Shown: piece by piece, positions 55,351-63,513 of the stretch
Position numbering within the stretch: position 1 is the stretch's first letter
Layout: every line of letters begins with the position of its first letter
Assembly (NCBI GenBank): GCA_020026335.1
Contig: JAHHQO010000003.1
Coordinates: 1 to 64,000 of the forward strand
Source: Alistipes sp.
GTDB taxonomy: Bacteria; Bacteroidota; Bacteroidia; Bacteroidales; Rikenellaceae
Direction of reading: 5' to 3'
Length of the DNA stretch: 64,000 nt
Program-made: the position numbers and the translations under genes
Notes under the pieces: generated by a model
Database searches by the model: none
What the model was told of the DNA's origin: nothing
What the model saw: only the letters and a program-made list of their open reading frames with translations

Positions 55351-57681
55351 ATGAATAAAATGAAACATTCCGATTTTCTGTTGAAGGTCCTCTCGCTCGG
55401 TGTGGGACTGGCCATCAGCTTCGTGCTGTTGGGCAAAGTCTGCTTCGAGATGACCTATGACCGTGTCTATAAGGATACGGAGCGTATCTATCAGTTGCGC
55501 ACCCATGATTCCAAGGCGGGTAGCGGGGAACGCTCGTACTGGAATGTGAGCGGTGCCATCGCACCGGGTGTGATGAAGTATGCCCCCGGTGTGGAGGCTG
55601 CCACACGTACCACGATGCTGTTCAGCTTCAACAAATTTTTCACCGAAAACCAAAAGGTCGTGACGGGTGAATTGCTCGTTGCCGACTCGATGTTCTTCTC
55701 CATCTTCGACCGTCCGATTCTCATCGGTGACCCCGTGCGGGTGTTGTCCGAGCGGGGCAAGGTGATGGTGAGTCGTTCGTTTGCCGAGAAAATCTGCCCC
55801 ATCGATGAGGTGGTGGGCAAGCCCCTCTCCGGCGAGGAGATGCCCGATTTCGTCATGACCATCGCCGGTGTGTTCGAGGATTTCCCCGAAAACACCTCCA
55901 TGAAGGTCGATATCCTGCTGTCGATGGAGACTTACACCAAGAAAAGTACCCAAAATTGGATAGGCAACGACCGCTACATGGGTTTCGTGAAGCTGGCCGA
56001 GGGGGTCGATGTCGAAAGCCTCTATCCTGCCATTCGTCTGATGCAGGAGAAGCATCAGGACATCGAGAAGATAGAGGCCACGGGCAGTAAAATCTACTAT
56101 CGTCTGGTGCCCCTCGCAAAGGCGCATTGGAACTACACATCGGCACGCAGCACGGTGATGATTCTCTCGTTTGTGACCTTCCTGCTGTTGGGCATCTCTA
56201 TTCTCAACTATGTGCTTGTGGCGGTGTCGGCCATCGTGCGCCGCTCGAAGGAGATGGCCATGCGCAAGTGCTACGGAGCCATGACGGGCAATATCTACGC
56301 CCTGTTGTTCCGCGAGACGGCCGTGGTGCTGCTGGTGGCATTGGGCTTCGCCGGTCTGGTCATCTGGGCGGCGCGTCCGTTGATTTTCGAGCTGGTGGGC
56401 GTGGAACTGAAATCCATGCTCATTCCCGAACTCTACCTGACGCTGGGTGTGATGACCGTGCTGGTCTTCCTCTGCTCGGCGGTGTTGCCGGGAGTGTTGT
56501 ATGCGCGTGTGCCGGTCAATGTCATCATCTCGCACCTGTCGATGAACCGCCGCAGATGGAAACTCATACTGCTGTTCCTGCAATTTGTCATCTGTGTGAT
56601 GATGACCATCTTCATGCTGATGAGCATGGGGCAGTACCACACCTCGCTGCACCGGGACAGGGGCTACTCCTATAAAGAGACTCTGGTTTTGGAGCGCGGT
56701 GGTTTGACGATGGACCAACTCCACTCGCTGGAAGAGCCGTTGAGGGGTATGGCAGAGGTGAAGGCCGTGGCGTTCAGCTCCGGACTGCCGTGTCGCGGTA
56801 TGTCGGGTAACAATGTTTACTCGCCCGACCAATCGAAAGAGCTGTTCAACATCGCCGACCAGTATATGGTCTCCCCCGAATACTACGATTTGATGGGTGT
56901 CCGCCTGCTCGAAGGCCGCTATCCGAACAACTTGGCGGAGTGTGTGGTGACCCGCACCTTTGCCGAGAAGGTCAATGAGCTGGGCTATTGGAAGGAGGGT
57001 CTCGTGGGTCAGACTATCCCCATGACCGAACACGGCATGGTGACTGTCGTGGGTATCTACGAGGATTATATGATTGGTGTGGCCGCTTCTCCCGATTTGC
57101 GCCCGTCGGCCCTGTTCGGCTATACGGAGCAGTTCGCCACCATGACGATTTACAACATGCTGATTCGTCTTCATGAGATGTCTCCCGAGGCGGTGGCTGC
57201 CGTGGAGAAGAAAATCGATGAGGTACTCCACGGTGAGGATTTCTCGCTGAAAAGCTATTCCGACCTGTTGAAGGAGGGGTACCACCGCCAGCGTCAGATG
57301 CGCAACACCATCATGGTGGGAGCTTTCTTCACCCTGCTGGTGGCACTTTTCGGACTCATCGGCTACATTTGTGACGAGTCGCAACGCCGCACCAAGGAGA
57401 TTGCCATTCGCAAAATCAACGGTGCCACACGGCACGAGTTGGTGCTCCTGTTGCTGGGCGACACTCTGCGTCTGTTTGTCGGGGCGGTGGTGGTGGCCGA
57501 TGTGATGGTCGCCGTCATCGGTCAGCTGTGGTTGGAGAATTTCGCCGTGCAGACGCCCCTCCATCTGTGGTACTTCGTGGTGGGTGATGTGGCGGTCATG
57601 CTGGTGATTGCCACGGTGGTGACACTCAACACCCTCCGCACGGTGAGTGCCAATCCCGTGGAGTCGCTCAAGAGCGAATAA
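55351..57681 (+). CDS. MacB/FtsX-type ABC transporter permease 3
   Basis: The 776-residue protein has the same two-block FtsX plan. Block one carries VMILSFVTFLLLGISILNYVLVAVSAIVRRSKEMAMRKCYGAM. The C-terminal block carries FTLLVALFGLIGYICDESQRRTKEIAIRKINGATRHELVLLLLGD. The motif TKEIAIRKINGA is the coupling loop. It ends the transporter part of the operon; the response regulator follows after a 59-nt gap with its own -7 element. Three diverged permeases with one ATPase suggest alternative assemblies rather than simple duplication. Confidence 0.9.
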   Translation: MNKMKHSDFLLKVLSLGVGLAISFVLLGKVCFEMTYDRVYKDTERIYQLRTHDSKAGSGERSYWNVSGAIAPGVMKYAPGVEAATRTTMLFSFNKFFTENQKVVTGELLVADSMFFSIFDRPILIGDPVRVLSERGKVMVSRSFAEKICPIDEVVGKPLSGEEMPDFVMTIAGVFEDFPENTSMKVDILLSMETYTKKSTQNWIGNDRYMGFVKLAEGVDVESLYPAIRLMQEKHQDIEKIEATGSKIYYRLVPLAKAHWNYTSARSTVMILSFVTFLLLGISILNYVLVAVSAIVRRSKEMAMRKCYGAMTGNIYALLFRETAVVLLVALGFAGLVIWAARPLIFELVGVELKSMLIPELYLTLGVMTVLVFLCSAVLPGVLYARVPVNVIISHLSMNRRRWKLILLFLQFVICVMMTIFMLMSMGQYHTSLHRDRGYSYKETLVLERGGLTMDQLHSLEEPLRGMAEVKAVAFSSGLPCRGMSGNNVYSPDQSKELFNIADQYMVSPEYYDLMGVRLLEGRYPNNLAECVVTRTFAEKVNELGYWKEGLVGQTIPMTEHGMVTVVGIYEDYMIGVAASPDLRPSALFGYTEQFATMTIYNMLIRLHEMSPEAVAAVEKKIDEVLHGEDFSLKSYSDLLKEGYHRQRQMRNTIMVGAFFTLLVALFGLIGYICDESQRRTKEIAIRKINGATRHELVLLLLGDTLRLFVGAVVVADVMVAVIGQLWLENFAVQTPLHLWYFVVGDVAVMLVIATVVTLNTLRTVSANPVESLKSE

Positions 57682-57694
57682 CCGAAAATTTTTA

Positions 57695-57702
57695 TATATT
57701 TG
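57695..57702 (+). promoter_or_regulatory. -7 element of the two-component genes
   Basis: TATATTTG, an exact TAnnTTTG, lies 38 nt before the response-regulator ATG. The -33 region is poor. It would give the regulator pair a basal supply independent of the sigma-54 promoter. Confidence 0.5.
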
Positions 57703-57740
57703 TAGGCGGGGAGGGGGAACTGTCCTTCCCCGCTTTCTGT

Positions 57741-59105
57741 ATGGCTATGAACAAGGGAAAAGTTTTAATCGTAGATGACAACAACGGCATACGTGCGGCA
57801 CTCCGCATATTGCTGCCCCGATATTTCGCCGAGGTGGAGGTCATCCCCTCGCCCAAGACACTCACCTCACGCCTGCGCGAGATGCGCCCCGATGCGGTGT
57901 TGCTCGACATGAATTTCGACACCGACATCAACACGGGCAACGAGGGACTCTTCTGGCTCTCGGAAATCAAACGCCTCTCGCCCGATACCGAGGTGGTGCT
58001 CTTCACCGCCTATGCCGACATCGCGTTGGCGGTCGAGGGCATGAAGCGCGGTGCGTTCGATTTTGTGGTCAAACCCTACGACAACGACCGTCTGGTCGAA
58101 ATCCTCACCGCGGCGTGCGAGAAGTCGATGAAGGTGACACGCAAGGCGGCACGCCGCAACGAGAATACCGCGGCGGTGTCGGAGATGTATTGGGGTGAGG
58201 GTCGTGCGATGCGCAACGTGCGTGCCACGGTGGAGAAAATCGCACCCACCGATGCCAATGTCCTCATCACGGGCGACAACGGCACGGGTAAGGACGTGCT
58301 CGCCAAGGAGATTCACCGACTCTCCGACCGCGCACGGCGTCAGATGGTGGCGGTCGATGTGGGTGCCATCAGTGACGGACTGTTCGAGAGCGAGCTGTTT
58401 GGTCACATCAAGGGTTCGTTCACGGGTGCTTTTGCCGACCATGCCGGCAAAATCGAGTGTGCCGACGGAGGTACGCTCTTCCTCGATGAAATCGGAAATA
58501 TACCCCTCCATCTGCAAGCCAAACTCCTGCGTGTGTTGCAGAACCGCACAGTCATACGTGTGGGCGACACGCGACCCCTGCCCGTGAATATCCGTCTGAT
58601 ATGTGCCACCAACCGCAACCTTGAGGAGCTGGTGCGCGAGGGTAAGTTCCGCGAGGACTTGTACTACCGCATCAACACCATTCACCTCCACCTGCCCCCG
58701 TTGCGCGAGCGCACCGATGAGATTCTGCCCCTGGCGCGTATCTTCATCGACCGCTATGCCGAAAAATACCGCCGTGCGGTGACGGGCATCGATGCTTCGG
58801 GCGAGTCGCTGTTGCTCGACCACGAGTGGAACGGCAACATCCGCGAACTGCGCAACTGCATCGAGAAGGCGGTGATTCTCTCATCGGGCGAGCAACTCTC
58901 GGCTTCCGACTTCTCGTTCTCCGACTCGCTGACCGAGGGACACTCGGCATCGAAAATCGAGGTGGGGGAGTCGCTCGAGGAGTTGGAGGAGAAGGCCATA
59001 CGTGCCGCGCTGGAGCACTTCGGCGGCAACCTCACGATGGTGGCCAAGTCGCTCAATATCAGTAGACCCACGCTCTACGCCAAACTCAAAAAATACAATA
59101 TCTGA
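57741..59105 (+). CDS. NtrC-family sigma-54-dependent response regulator
   Basis: The 454-residue regulator (or 452 from Met3) has a receiver domain (about 6-125, phospho-acceptor Asp56 in LLDMNFD). The AAA+ sigma-54-interaction domain (about 150-385) has Walker A GDNGTGKD, the sigma-54 contact loop as GSFTGA, and Walker B TLFLDEIGN. A Fis-type HTH closes the protein (NLTMVAKSLNISRPTLYAKLKKY). All hallmarks of an active enhancer-binding protein are present. It overlaps the histidine kinase by 1 nt (TGATG). Its likely targets are the palindromes at 47112-47138 upstream of the efflux operon. Confidence 0.95.
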   Translation: MAMNKGKVLIVDDNNGIRAALRILLPRYFAEVEVIPSPKTLTSRLREMRPDAVLLDMNFDTDINTGNEGLFWLSEIKRLSPDTEVVLFTAYADIALAVEGMKRGAFDFVVKPYDNDRLVEILTAACEKSMKVTRKAARRNENTAAVSEMYWGEGRAMRNVRATVEKIAPTDANVLITGDNGTGKDVLAKEIHRLSDRARRQMVAVDVGAISDGLFESELFGHIKGSFTGAFADHAGKIECADGGTLFLDEIGNIPLHLQAKLLRVLQNRTVIRVGDTRPLPVNIRLICATNRNLEELVREGKFREDLYYRINTIHLHLPPLRERTDEILPLARIFIDRYAEKYRRAVTGIDASGESLLLDHEWNGNIRELRNCIEKAVILSSGEQLSASDFSFSDSLTEGHSASKIEVGESLEELEEKAIRAALEHFGGNLTMVAKSLNISRPTLYAKLKKYNI

Positions 59106-60349
59106 TGGACGGGTGGACTGTTCTTGCAATTTGTGTGTGCGTCATGTTGCTCACTGCCGTGGTGGTGGGCACGTGTGTCTATGTGAAGATGCACCACAAG
59201 GTGTCTTTCATGATTGACGCGCTGGAGGACCGCGAGGTGGGCTTCCGCTACCGCGAAAATCGCTGGCCGCTGCCGGGCTTCAACCGCCTGCTCAACCGCC
59301 TGCGCCACATCTTCGAACGCGAGATGCAGGAACTCACCGAGCAGAACCTCTACTACGGGCGGATGCTCGACAATATCCGCACGGGCATCTTCGTGGTCGA
59401 TACCGAGAGCAGAGGACGGGTCATCTACCACAATCAGGCGGCACTTCAGATTCTGGGCATGGCACCCGTGAACCACCTCCGACAGTTGTCGCTGGTGGAC
59501 AAGGAGTTGCAGACTGCCTTTGAGAATATTCCCGAAAACAAGGAGATGCGTTGCAGTTTCTACAACGAGCGCAACCGCATCACCATCTCGATGACCGCTT
59601 CGCTGGCGACCTTCGACGGCAAGAGCGTGCGTATCATTGCCTTCAACGACATCACGGGCGATATGGAACACAGCGAGGAGATGTCGTGGAACAAGCTGGT
59701 GAGGGTGCTCAACCACGAAATCATGAACACCATCACTCCCATTGCTTCGCTGAGCGATACCTTCTCGCGCGACTTGAAGGAGGCCGCCGCCAACGGAGGT
59801 CGCAACCTCAATCTCGAGGAACTGGAGCACGGTTTCGAGACCATCGCCTCCTCCTCGAAGGCACTCATCACCTTTGTGAACAATTACCGCAGTCTGACGC
59901 GTGTGGCGATGCCCGTGAAAAAGGCTTTCTATGTGCGCGAACTCATCGACCGCGTAATGGGACTCACCGACCGCATGGTGCGCGAGAGTGGCGCACGCAT
60001 CTCCTACACCGAGGAGTCGGACGATGTGATACTCTATGCCGACGAGGGGCAGATGGCGCAAATCGTGGTCAATCTCATCAAGAATGCCTTGCAGGCAGGG
60101 GCACACGCCATCTTCATCTCCTCGCGCATCAACTCCTCGGAGCAGGTACTCATCTCCGTGTCGAATGACGGACGCCCCATCTCGCGCGAGTCTGCCGAAC
60201 AGATTTTCGTGCCGTTCTACACCACCAAACAGGACGGCTCGGGCATCGGATTGAGCCTTTCGCGACAGATGATGCGCCTGCACAACGGCTCCATCATTCT
60301 CGAACGCAGTGACGAGCAGGTCACCACCTTCACCCTCTGCTTCAAGTAA
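59105..60349 (+). CDS. PAS-containing sensor histidine kinase
   Basis: The 414-residue kinase has one N-terminal membrane helix (about 4-28), a short HAMP-like/linker region, and a PAS domain (about 85-185: MLDNIRTGIFVVDTESRGRVIYHNQAALQILG). The phospho-acceptor is His204 in VLNHEIMNTITPIASLS. The ATPase domain has N-box NLIKNALQAG and GSGIGLSLSRQMM. With almost no periplasmic part, it likely senses a cytoplasmic or membrane-embedded signal. It is the cognate partner of the preceding regulator (ATG overlaps its stop). Confidence 0.93.
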   Translation: MDGWTVLAICVCVMLLTAVVVGTCVYVKMHHKVSFMIDALEDREVGFRYRENRWPLPGFNRLLNRLRHIFEREMQELTEQNLYYGRMLDNIRTGIFVVDTESRGRVIYHNQAALQILGMAPVNHLRQLSLVDKELQTAFENIPENKEMRCSFYNERNRITISMTASLATFDGKSVRIIAFNDITGDMEHSEEMSWNKLVRVLNHEIMNTITPIASLSDTFSRDLKEAAANGGRNLNLEELEHGFETIASSSKALITFVNNYRSLTRVAMPVKKAFYVRELIDRVMGLTDRMVRESGARISYTEESDDVILYADEGQMAQIVVNLIKNALQAGAHAIFISSRINSSEQVLISVSNDGRPISRESAEQIFVPFYTTKQDGSGIGLSLSRQMMRLHNGSIILERSDEQVTTFTLCFK

Positions 60350-60363
60350 AAATTTGTAAATCT

Positions 60364-60996
60364 ATGTTTCGTGAAATAGACCCTCTGAATACCTCCCGTG
60401 CCGAAGCCTTCGCCCTGTGGATGAAAGCCCCGATGCCGATGGTCACCCTTTTCAAAACCCTGCGTGTGGAGCGCCTGAGAAAGCTATCTCGCCGCAAGGA
60501 ACTCAAATTCAATATGCTGCTCTGCTACTGCATCGGGCGTGCCGCCTCGCAGGTGGAGGAGTTCTTCCTACTGCCCGTGGGGGAGCGGCTGCTGCAATAC
60601 GATGCACTGGCGGTCAATACCATCGTGGCGAATAAGAAGGGCGGTGTCAGCTCGTGTGATGTGCCTTTCTCGAAGTCGGAGTCGGTGGCGCAGTTCAATG
60701 CCGACTACCTGCGCCTTACCCGACAGGTGGCACAAACGTGTGAGAACCACGACCTCGGCGAGTGTATGGTCATCGGCACCTCGGCACTTGTGGCGAGCGA
60801 CATCGATGGGGCGGTGGGTATGTATAGCGGCATCTTCAATAACCCGTTCCTCATCTGGGGACGCTACCGCCACCAATGGTTCCGTACCACACTCCGCATC
60901 TCGTTCCAGTTCCACCACACCCAGATGGACGGTGCCCACGCCGCCCGCTTCCTGGAGCTCTTGCAGCAGGAGATAGACGGGCTGAAGGTGGATTAA
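60364..60996 (+). CDS. Chloramphenicol-acetyltransferase-like acyltransferase
   Basis: The 210-residue protein is the size of a CAT monomer and ends with the family's active-site motif HHTQMDG (184-190, catalytic His185). The CAT-fold elements LKFNMLLCYCIGRAA and the CoA/trimer region FNNPFLIWGRYRHQW are present. Many Bacteroidetes carry such CatA-like proteins that are not proven to act on chloramphenicol. The gene lies 14 nt after the kinase, probably in the same transcript. Acceptor substrate is unknown; resistance should not be assumed. Confidence 0.82.
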   Translation: MFREIDPLNTSRAEAFALWMKAPMPMVTLFKTLRVERLRKLSRRKELKFNMLLCYCIGRAASQVEEFFLLPVGERLLQYDALAVNTIVANKKGGVSSCDVPFSKSESVAQFNADYLRLTRQVAQTCENHDLGECMVIGTSALVASDIDGAVGMYSGIFNNPFLIWGRYRHQWFRTTLRISFQFHHTQMDGAHAARFLELLQQEIDGLKVD

Positions 60997-61063
60997 ATCG
61001 TGACTTGTCGGTGTCTCGCAAGGTTGGGGAAAGATGGAGGTGTAATAATAAATATCAGCTGTT

Positions 61064-61264
61064 ATGAGTAAAAACAAATCACTGATTACATCTGCGCTGT
61101 GGTTGCTGGTAGAGATGGTCGTCTTTTGTTCGCTGTGGTTACTGTTTTACAGAGAGCCTTTCTGGCAAAATCTCTTTTACGCAATGGCATTGTTTGTAGG
61201 CGTTGAAATTATTTATTACGGAGTAGGAAAAATAATCCGTAAAATGAAAAATAATCACGACTAA
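61064..61264 (+). CDS. Small two-helix membrane protein
   Basis: The 66-residue protein has two hydrophobic segments (about 8-28 ITSALWLLVEMVVFCSLWLLF and 37-56 LFYAMALFVGVEIIYYGVGK) and a basic tail. No family recognised. It starts 67 nt after the CAT-like gene. The composition and spacing look like a real small gene, but conservation could not be tested. Confidence 0.5.
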   Translation: MSKNKSLITSALWLLVEMVVFCSLWLLFYREPFWQNLFYAMALFVGVEIIYYGVGKIIRKMKNNHD

Positions 61265-61279
61265 TCAGATTGTTTTCAG

Positions 61280-61448
61280 ATACTTGCACCTTGGACTTTG
61301 TGCAGCAACCCTCTGAATGAGGTGCTTGATAACGCAGCCAAGCGGAAAATAAGAATGAGATACCCTCGTCGGCTTTATGGGGAAACTCTTTAGTCGGCGG
61401 AAACTTCTATGGGCGCAATTGGCAGTCACCCTGCTGTTGCGCCTTTTT
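61280..61448 (+). ncRNA. Candidate structured non-coding RNA ending in a strong terminator
   Basis: The stretch after the small membrane gene has no gene yet shows nested complementarity: CTTGG near 61292 with CCAAG near 61338 enclosing an inner CCTC/GAGG hairpin. It ends in a typical plus-strand terminator. It might be an independent RNA (6S RNA of the Bacteroidales-1 type is one possibility) or the 3' UTR of the preceding gene. No consensus promoter was found and the 5' end is uncertain. Confidence 0.35.
61412..61448 (+). terminator. Plus-strand terminator
   Basis: GGCGCAA (61412-61418) pairs with TTGCGCC (61437-61443), with an inner GGCAG/CTGCT stem, followed by five T. Confidence 0.82.
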
Positions 61449-61463
61449 CGTGTTGCCACCAAA

Positions 61464-61500
61464 CAAAAAAAGCATCGCAATCAACTGATTGCAATGCTTT
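61464..61500 (-). terminator. Terminator of tRNA-Ser
   Basis: On the minus strand AAAGCATTGCAATCA pairs with TGATTGCGATGCTTT around a 2-3 nt loop and is followed by seven T. It begins directly after the tRNA 3' end. Confidence 0.85.
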
Positions 61501-61502
61501 TG

Positions 61503-61591
61503 CGGAGAGAACGAGATTCGAACTCGTGGAACGGATTACTCCGTTCGTCGGTTTAGCAAACCGGTGGTTTCAGCCACTCACCCATCTCTCC
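61503..61591 (-). tRNA. tRNA-Ser(GCT)
   Basis: On the minus strand the acceptor is GGAGAGA/TCTCTCC with discriminator G. The anticodon loop TTGCTAA has anticodon GCT (codons AGC/AGU). A long variable arm, GAACGGA-gtaa-TCCGTTC, is typical of class II serine tRNAs. The T arm is ACGAG-TTCGAAT-CTCGT. CCA is not encoded. Confidence 0.96.
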
Positions 61592-61629
61592 GGGCCTGTC
61601 TGAAGTGTTTGTTTCTCTCAAACGGTGTG

Positions 61630-61660
61630 CAAATGTAGGCATATTTTTCAAACCTGCAAA
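61630..61660 (-). promoter_or_regulatory. Promoter of tRNA-Ser
   Basis: On the minus strand TTTG (61660-61657), 19 nt, then TACATTTG (61637-61630) fits the Bacteroidetes promoter. The predicted start is near 61623, about 30 nt before the tRNA. Confidence 0.8.
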
Positions 61661-61924
61661 ACTTTTGACAAAAATTTTTAAATTATTTTTCTGCTCTTTT
61701 ATCCGCCGCCGCACCTTATTCTCTTATCTATCGGAGGTTACGCCCGATGAAAAATTTTAACCCCGAAATCCCCCTTTCAGCGTGGCAGAGGGGCATTGGG
61801 GTGGGGTGACGGTGAGAAGACCTCACCTCGTGTTGCACCCCTGTCCAGCCCGCCCAACCGACCTCTGAGAGGAGTCCTCCGGGGGGGGGTGACGGAACGA
61901 TTAACCTATATTTATGGTGTGATA
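61661..61924. other. Intergenic stretch before sufB
   Basis: No gene is seen. It contains a run of nine G at 61881-61889 and GC-rich low-complexity text, with the sufB promoter immediately after. Confidence 0.5.
61881..61889. repeat. Nine-G homopolymer upstream of sufB promoter
   Basis: Nine G residues lie about 36 nt before the -33 region of the sufB promoter. They are outside any coding sequence. Confidence 0.7.
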
Positions 61925-61956
61925 TTGTGAAATTGAAAATTGATTTTGTATCTTTG
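61925..61956 (+). promoter_or_regulatory. Promoter of the suf operon
   Basis: TTG at 61925-61927, 21 nt, then TATCTTTG at 61949-61956. The -7 is perfect. The start is predicted near 61963, leaving a leader of only about 11 nt before sufB. Confidence 0.65.
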
Positions 61957-61973
61957 CATGATATTTAGAAGTA

Positions 61974-63419
61974 ATGGCAGAGAACGAAAAAGAGTTTTTG
62001 GAAAACATAGGTGAGCAGGAATACAAGTACGGCTTCACCACCGACATCGAAACCGATATGATTCATAAAGGTCTCGATGAAGATGTCGTACGCCTGATTT
62101 CACTCAAGAAAGGCGAACCCGAGTGGATGACCGAGCGCAGAGTTGCCGCATACCACCATTGGCGCAAGCTGGAGGTTCCCACATGGGCGCATCTCAATAT
62201 CCCAGAGATTGATTTTCAGGATATTGTCTACTACGCCGCGCCCAAGACAAAGAAGCAGTTGAACTCGATGGACGAGGTTGACCCGGAGTTGAAAAAGACA
62301 TTCGACAAGCTGGGTATTCCGTTGGAGGAGCAGATGGCTTTGGCAGGTGTTGCTGTCGATGCTGTCATGGACTCCGTGTCGGTGAAGACCACCTTCAAGA
62401 GTACACTGGCTGAGAAAGGTATTATCTTCTGCTCCATCGCCGAGGCGATCAAGGAGTATCCCGATTTGATTAAGAAGTATTTGGGCAGTGTCGTCCCCTA
62501 TACCGATAACTACTATGCGGCACTCAATGCGGCTGTCTTCTCCGACGGCTCATTCTGTTACATTCCCAAGGGCGTGAGATGCCCCATGGAGCTGTCGACC
62601 TATTTCCGTATCAATGCGGCAGGCACGGGTCAGTTCGAGCGTACGCTCATCGTGGCCGACGAGGGTGCTTATGTGAGCTACCTCGAGGGTTGCACTGCGC
62701 CCCAGCGTGACGAGAATCAGTTGCACGCCGCCGTGGTGGAGATTGTCGTGGAGAAGGACGCCGAAGTGAAATATTCCACCGTGCAGAACTGGTATCCCGG
62801 TGACAAGGAGGGTAAGGGCGGTATCTACAACTTCGTGACCAAGCGAGGTCTGTGCCGCGAAAATGCCCACCTGTCGTGGACGCAGGTCGAGACCGGTTCG
62901 GCCATCACATGGAAGTACCCCAGCTGCGTGCTGGCAGGTGACAACTCGGTGGGCGAGTTCTACTCGGTGGCGATGACCAACAACTACCAGCAGGCCGATA
63001 CGGGTACCAAGATGATTCACGTGGGTAAGAATACCCGCAGCCGCATCGTCTCGAAGGGTATTTCGGCAGGTAAGAGCGAGAACTCCTACCGCGGTCTGGT
63101 GCGTGTGGCAAAGAGCGCGACCAACGCCCGCAACTACTCGCAGTGCGACTCGTTGCTCATCGGTGACAAGTGCGGTGCACATACCTTCCCCGAAGTGGAT
63201 GTGCGTAACAATACGGCTGTCGTGGAGCATGAGGCTACGACCTCGAAAATCTCCGACGACCAGCTTTTCTACTGCAACCAGCGCGGTCTTTCGACCGAGG
63301 ATGCCGTGGGTCTGATTGTCAACGGCTATGCCCGTGAGGTGCTCTCGAAGCTGCCCATGGAGTTTGCCGTCGAGTCTCAGAAACTTTTGGCCATCAGTCT
63401 GGAGGGTGCCGTAGGTTAG
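61974..63419 (+). CDS. sufB: Fe-S cluster assembly scaffold protein SufB
   Basis: The 481-residue protein matches SufB throughout: YKYGFTTDIETDMIHKGL, SDGSFCYIPKGVRCPMELSTYFRINAAGTGQFERTLIV, YLEGCTAPQRDENQLHAAVVEI and the beta-helix core through SKGISAGKSENSYRGLVRV to HEATTSKISDDQLFYCNQRGL. SufB is the main scaffold on which SufBCD builds Fe-S clusters in the cytoplasm, with energy from SufC. The next gene is sufC, 94 nt downstream. It opens the operon, directly behind its own promoter. Confidence 0.96.
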   Translation: MAENEKEFLENIGEQEYKYGFTTDIETDMIHKGLDEDVVRLISLKKGEPEWMTERRVAAYHHWRKLEVPTWAHLNIPEIDFQDIVYYAAPKTKKQLNSMDEVDPELKKTFDKLGIPLEEQMALAGVAVDAVMDSVSVKTTFKSTLAEKGIIFCSIAEAIKEYPDLIKKYLGSVVPYTDNYYAALNAAVFSDGSFCYIPKGVRCPMELSTYFRINAAGTGQFERTLIVADEGAYVSYLEGCTAPQRDENQLHAAVVEIVVEKDAEVKYSTVQNWYPGDKEGKGGIYNFVTKRGLCRENAHLSWTQVETGSAITWKYPSCVLAGDNSVGEFYSVAMTNNYQQADTGTKMIHVGKNTRSRIVSKGISAGKSENSYRGLVRVAKSATNARNYSQCDSLLIGDKCGAHTFPEVDVRNNTAVVEHEATTSKISDDQLFYCNQRGLSTEDAVGLIVNGYAREVLSKLPMEFAVESQKLLAISLEGAVG

Positions 63420-63513
63420 TCTTCCGTGGGGAGGGCGGACGTGTCGATGGGGGAGGAGTCCCAAGGACAGGGCGTCCGTATATTAATAACGAAATAAGAA
63501 TAGAATAAAAGAT

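Noticed and set aside
60364..60996. Chloramphenicol resistance gene
   Set aside because: The active-site motif is present, but similar proteins in Bacteroidetes are not proven to confer resistance and no resistance element surrounds it.
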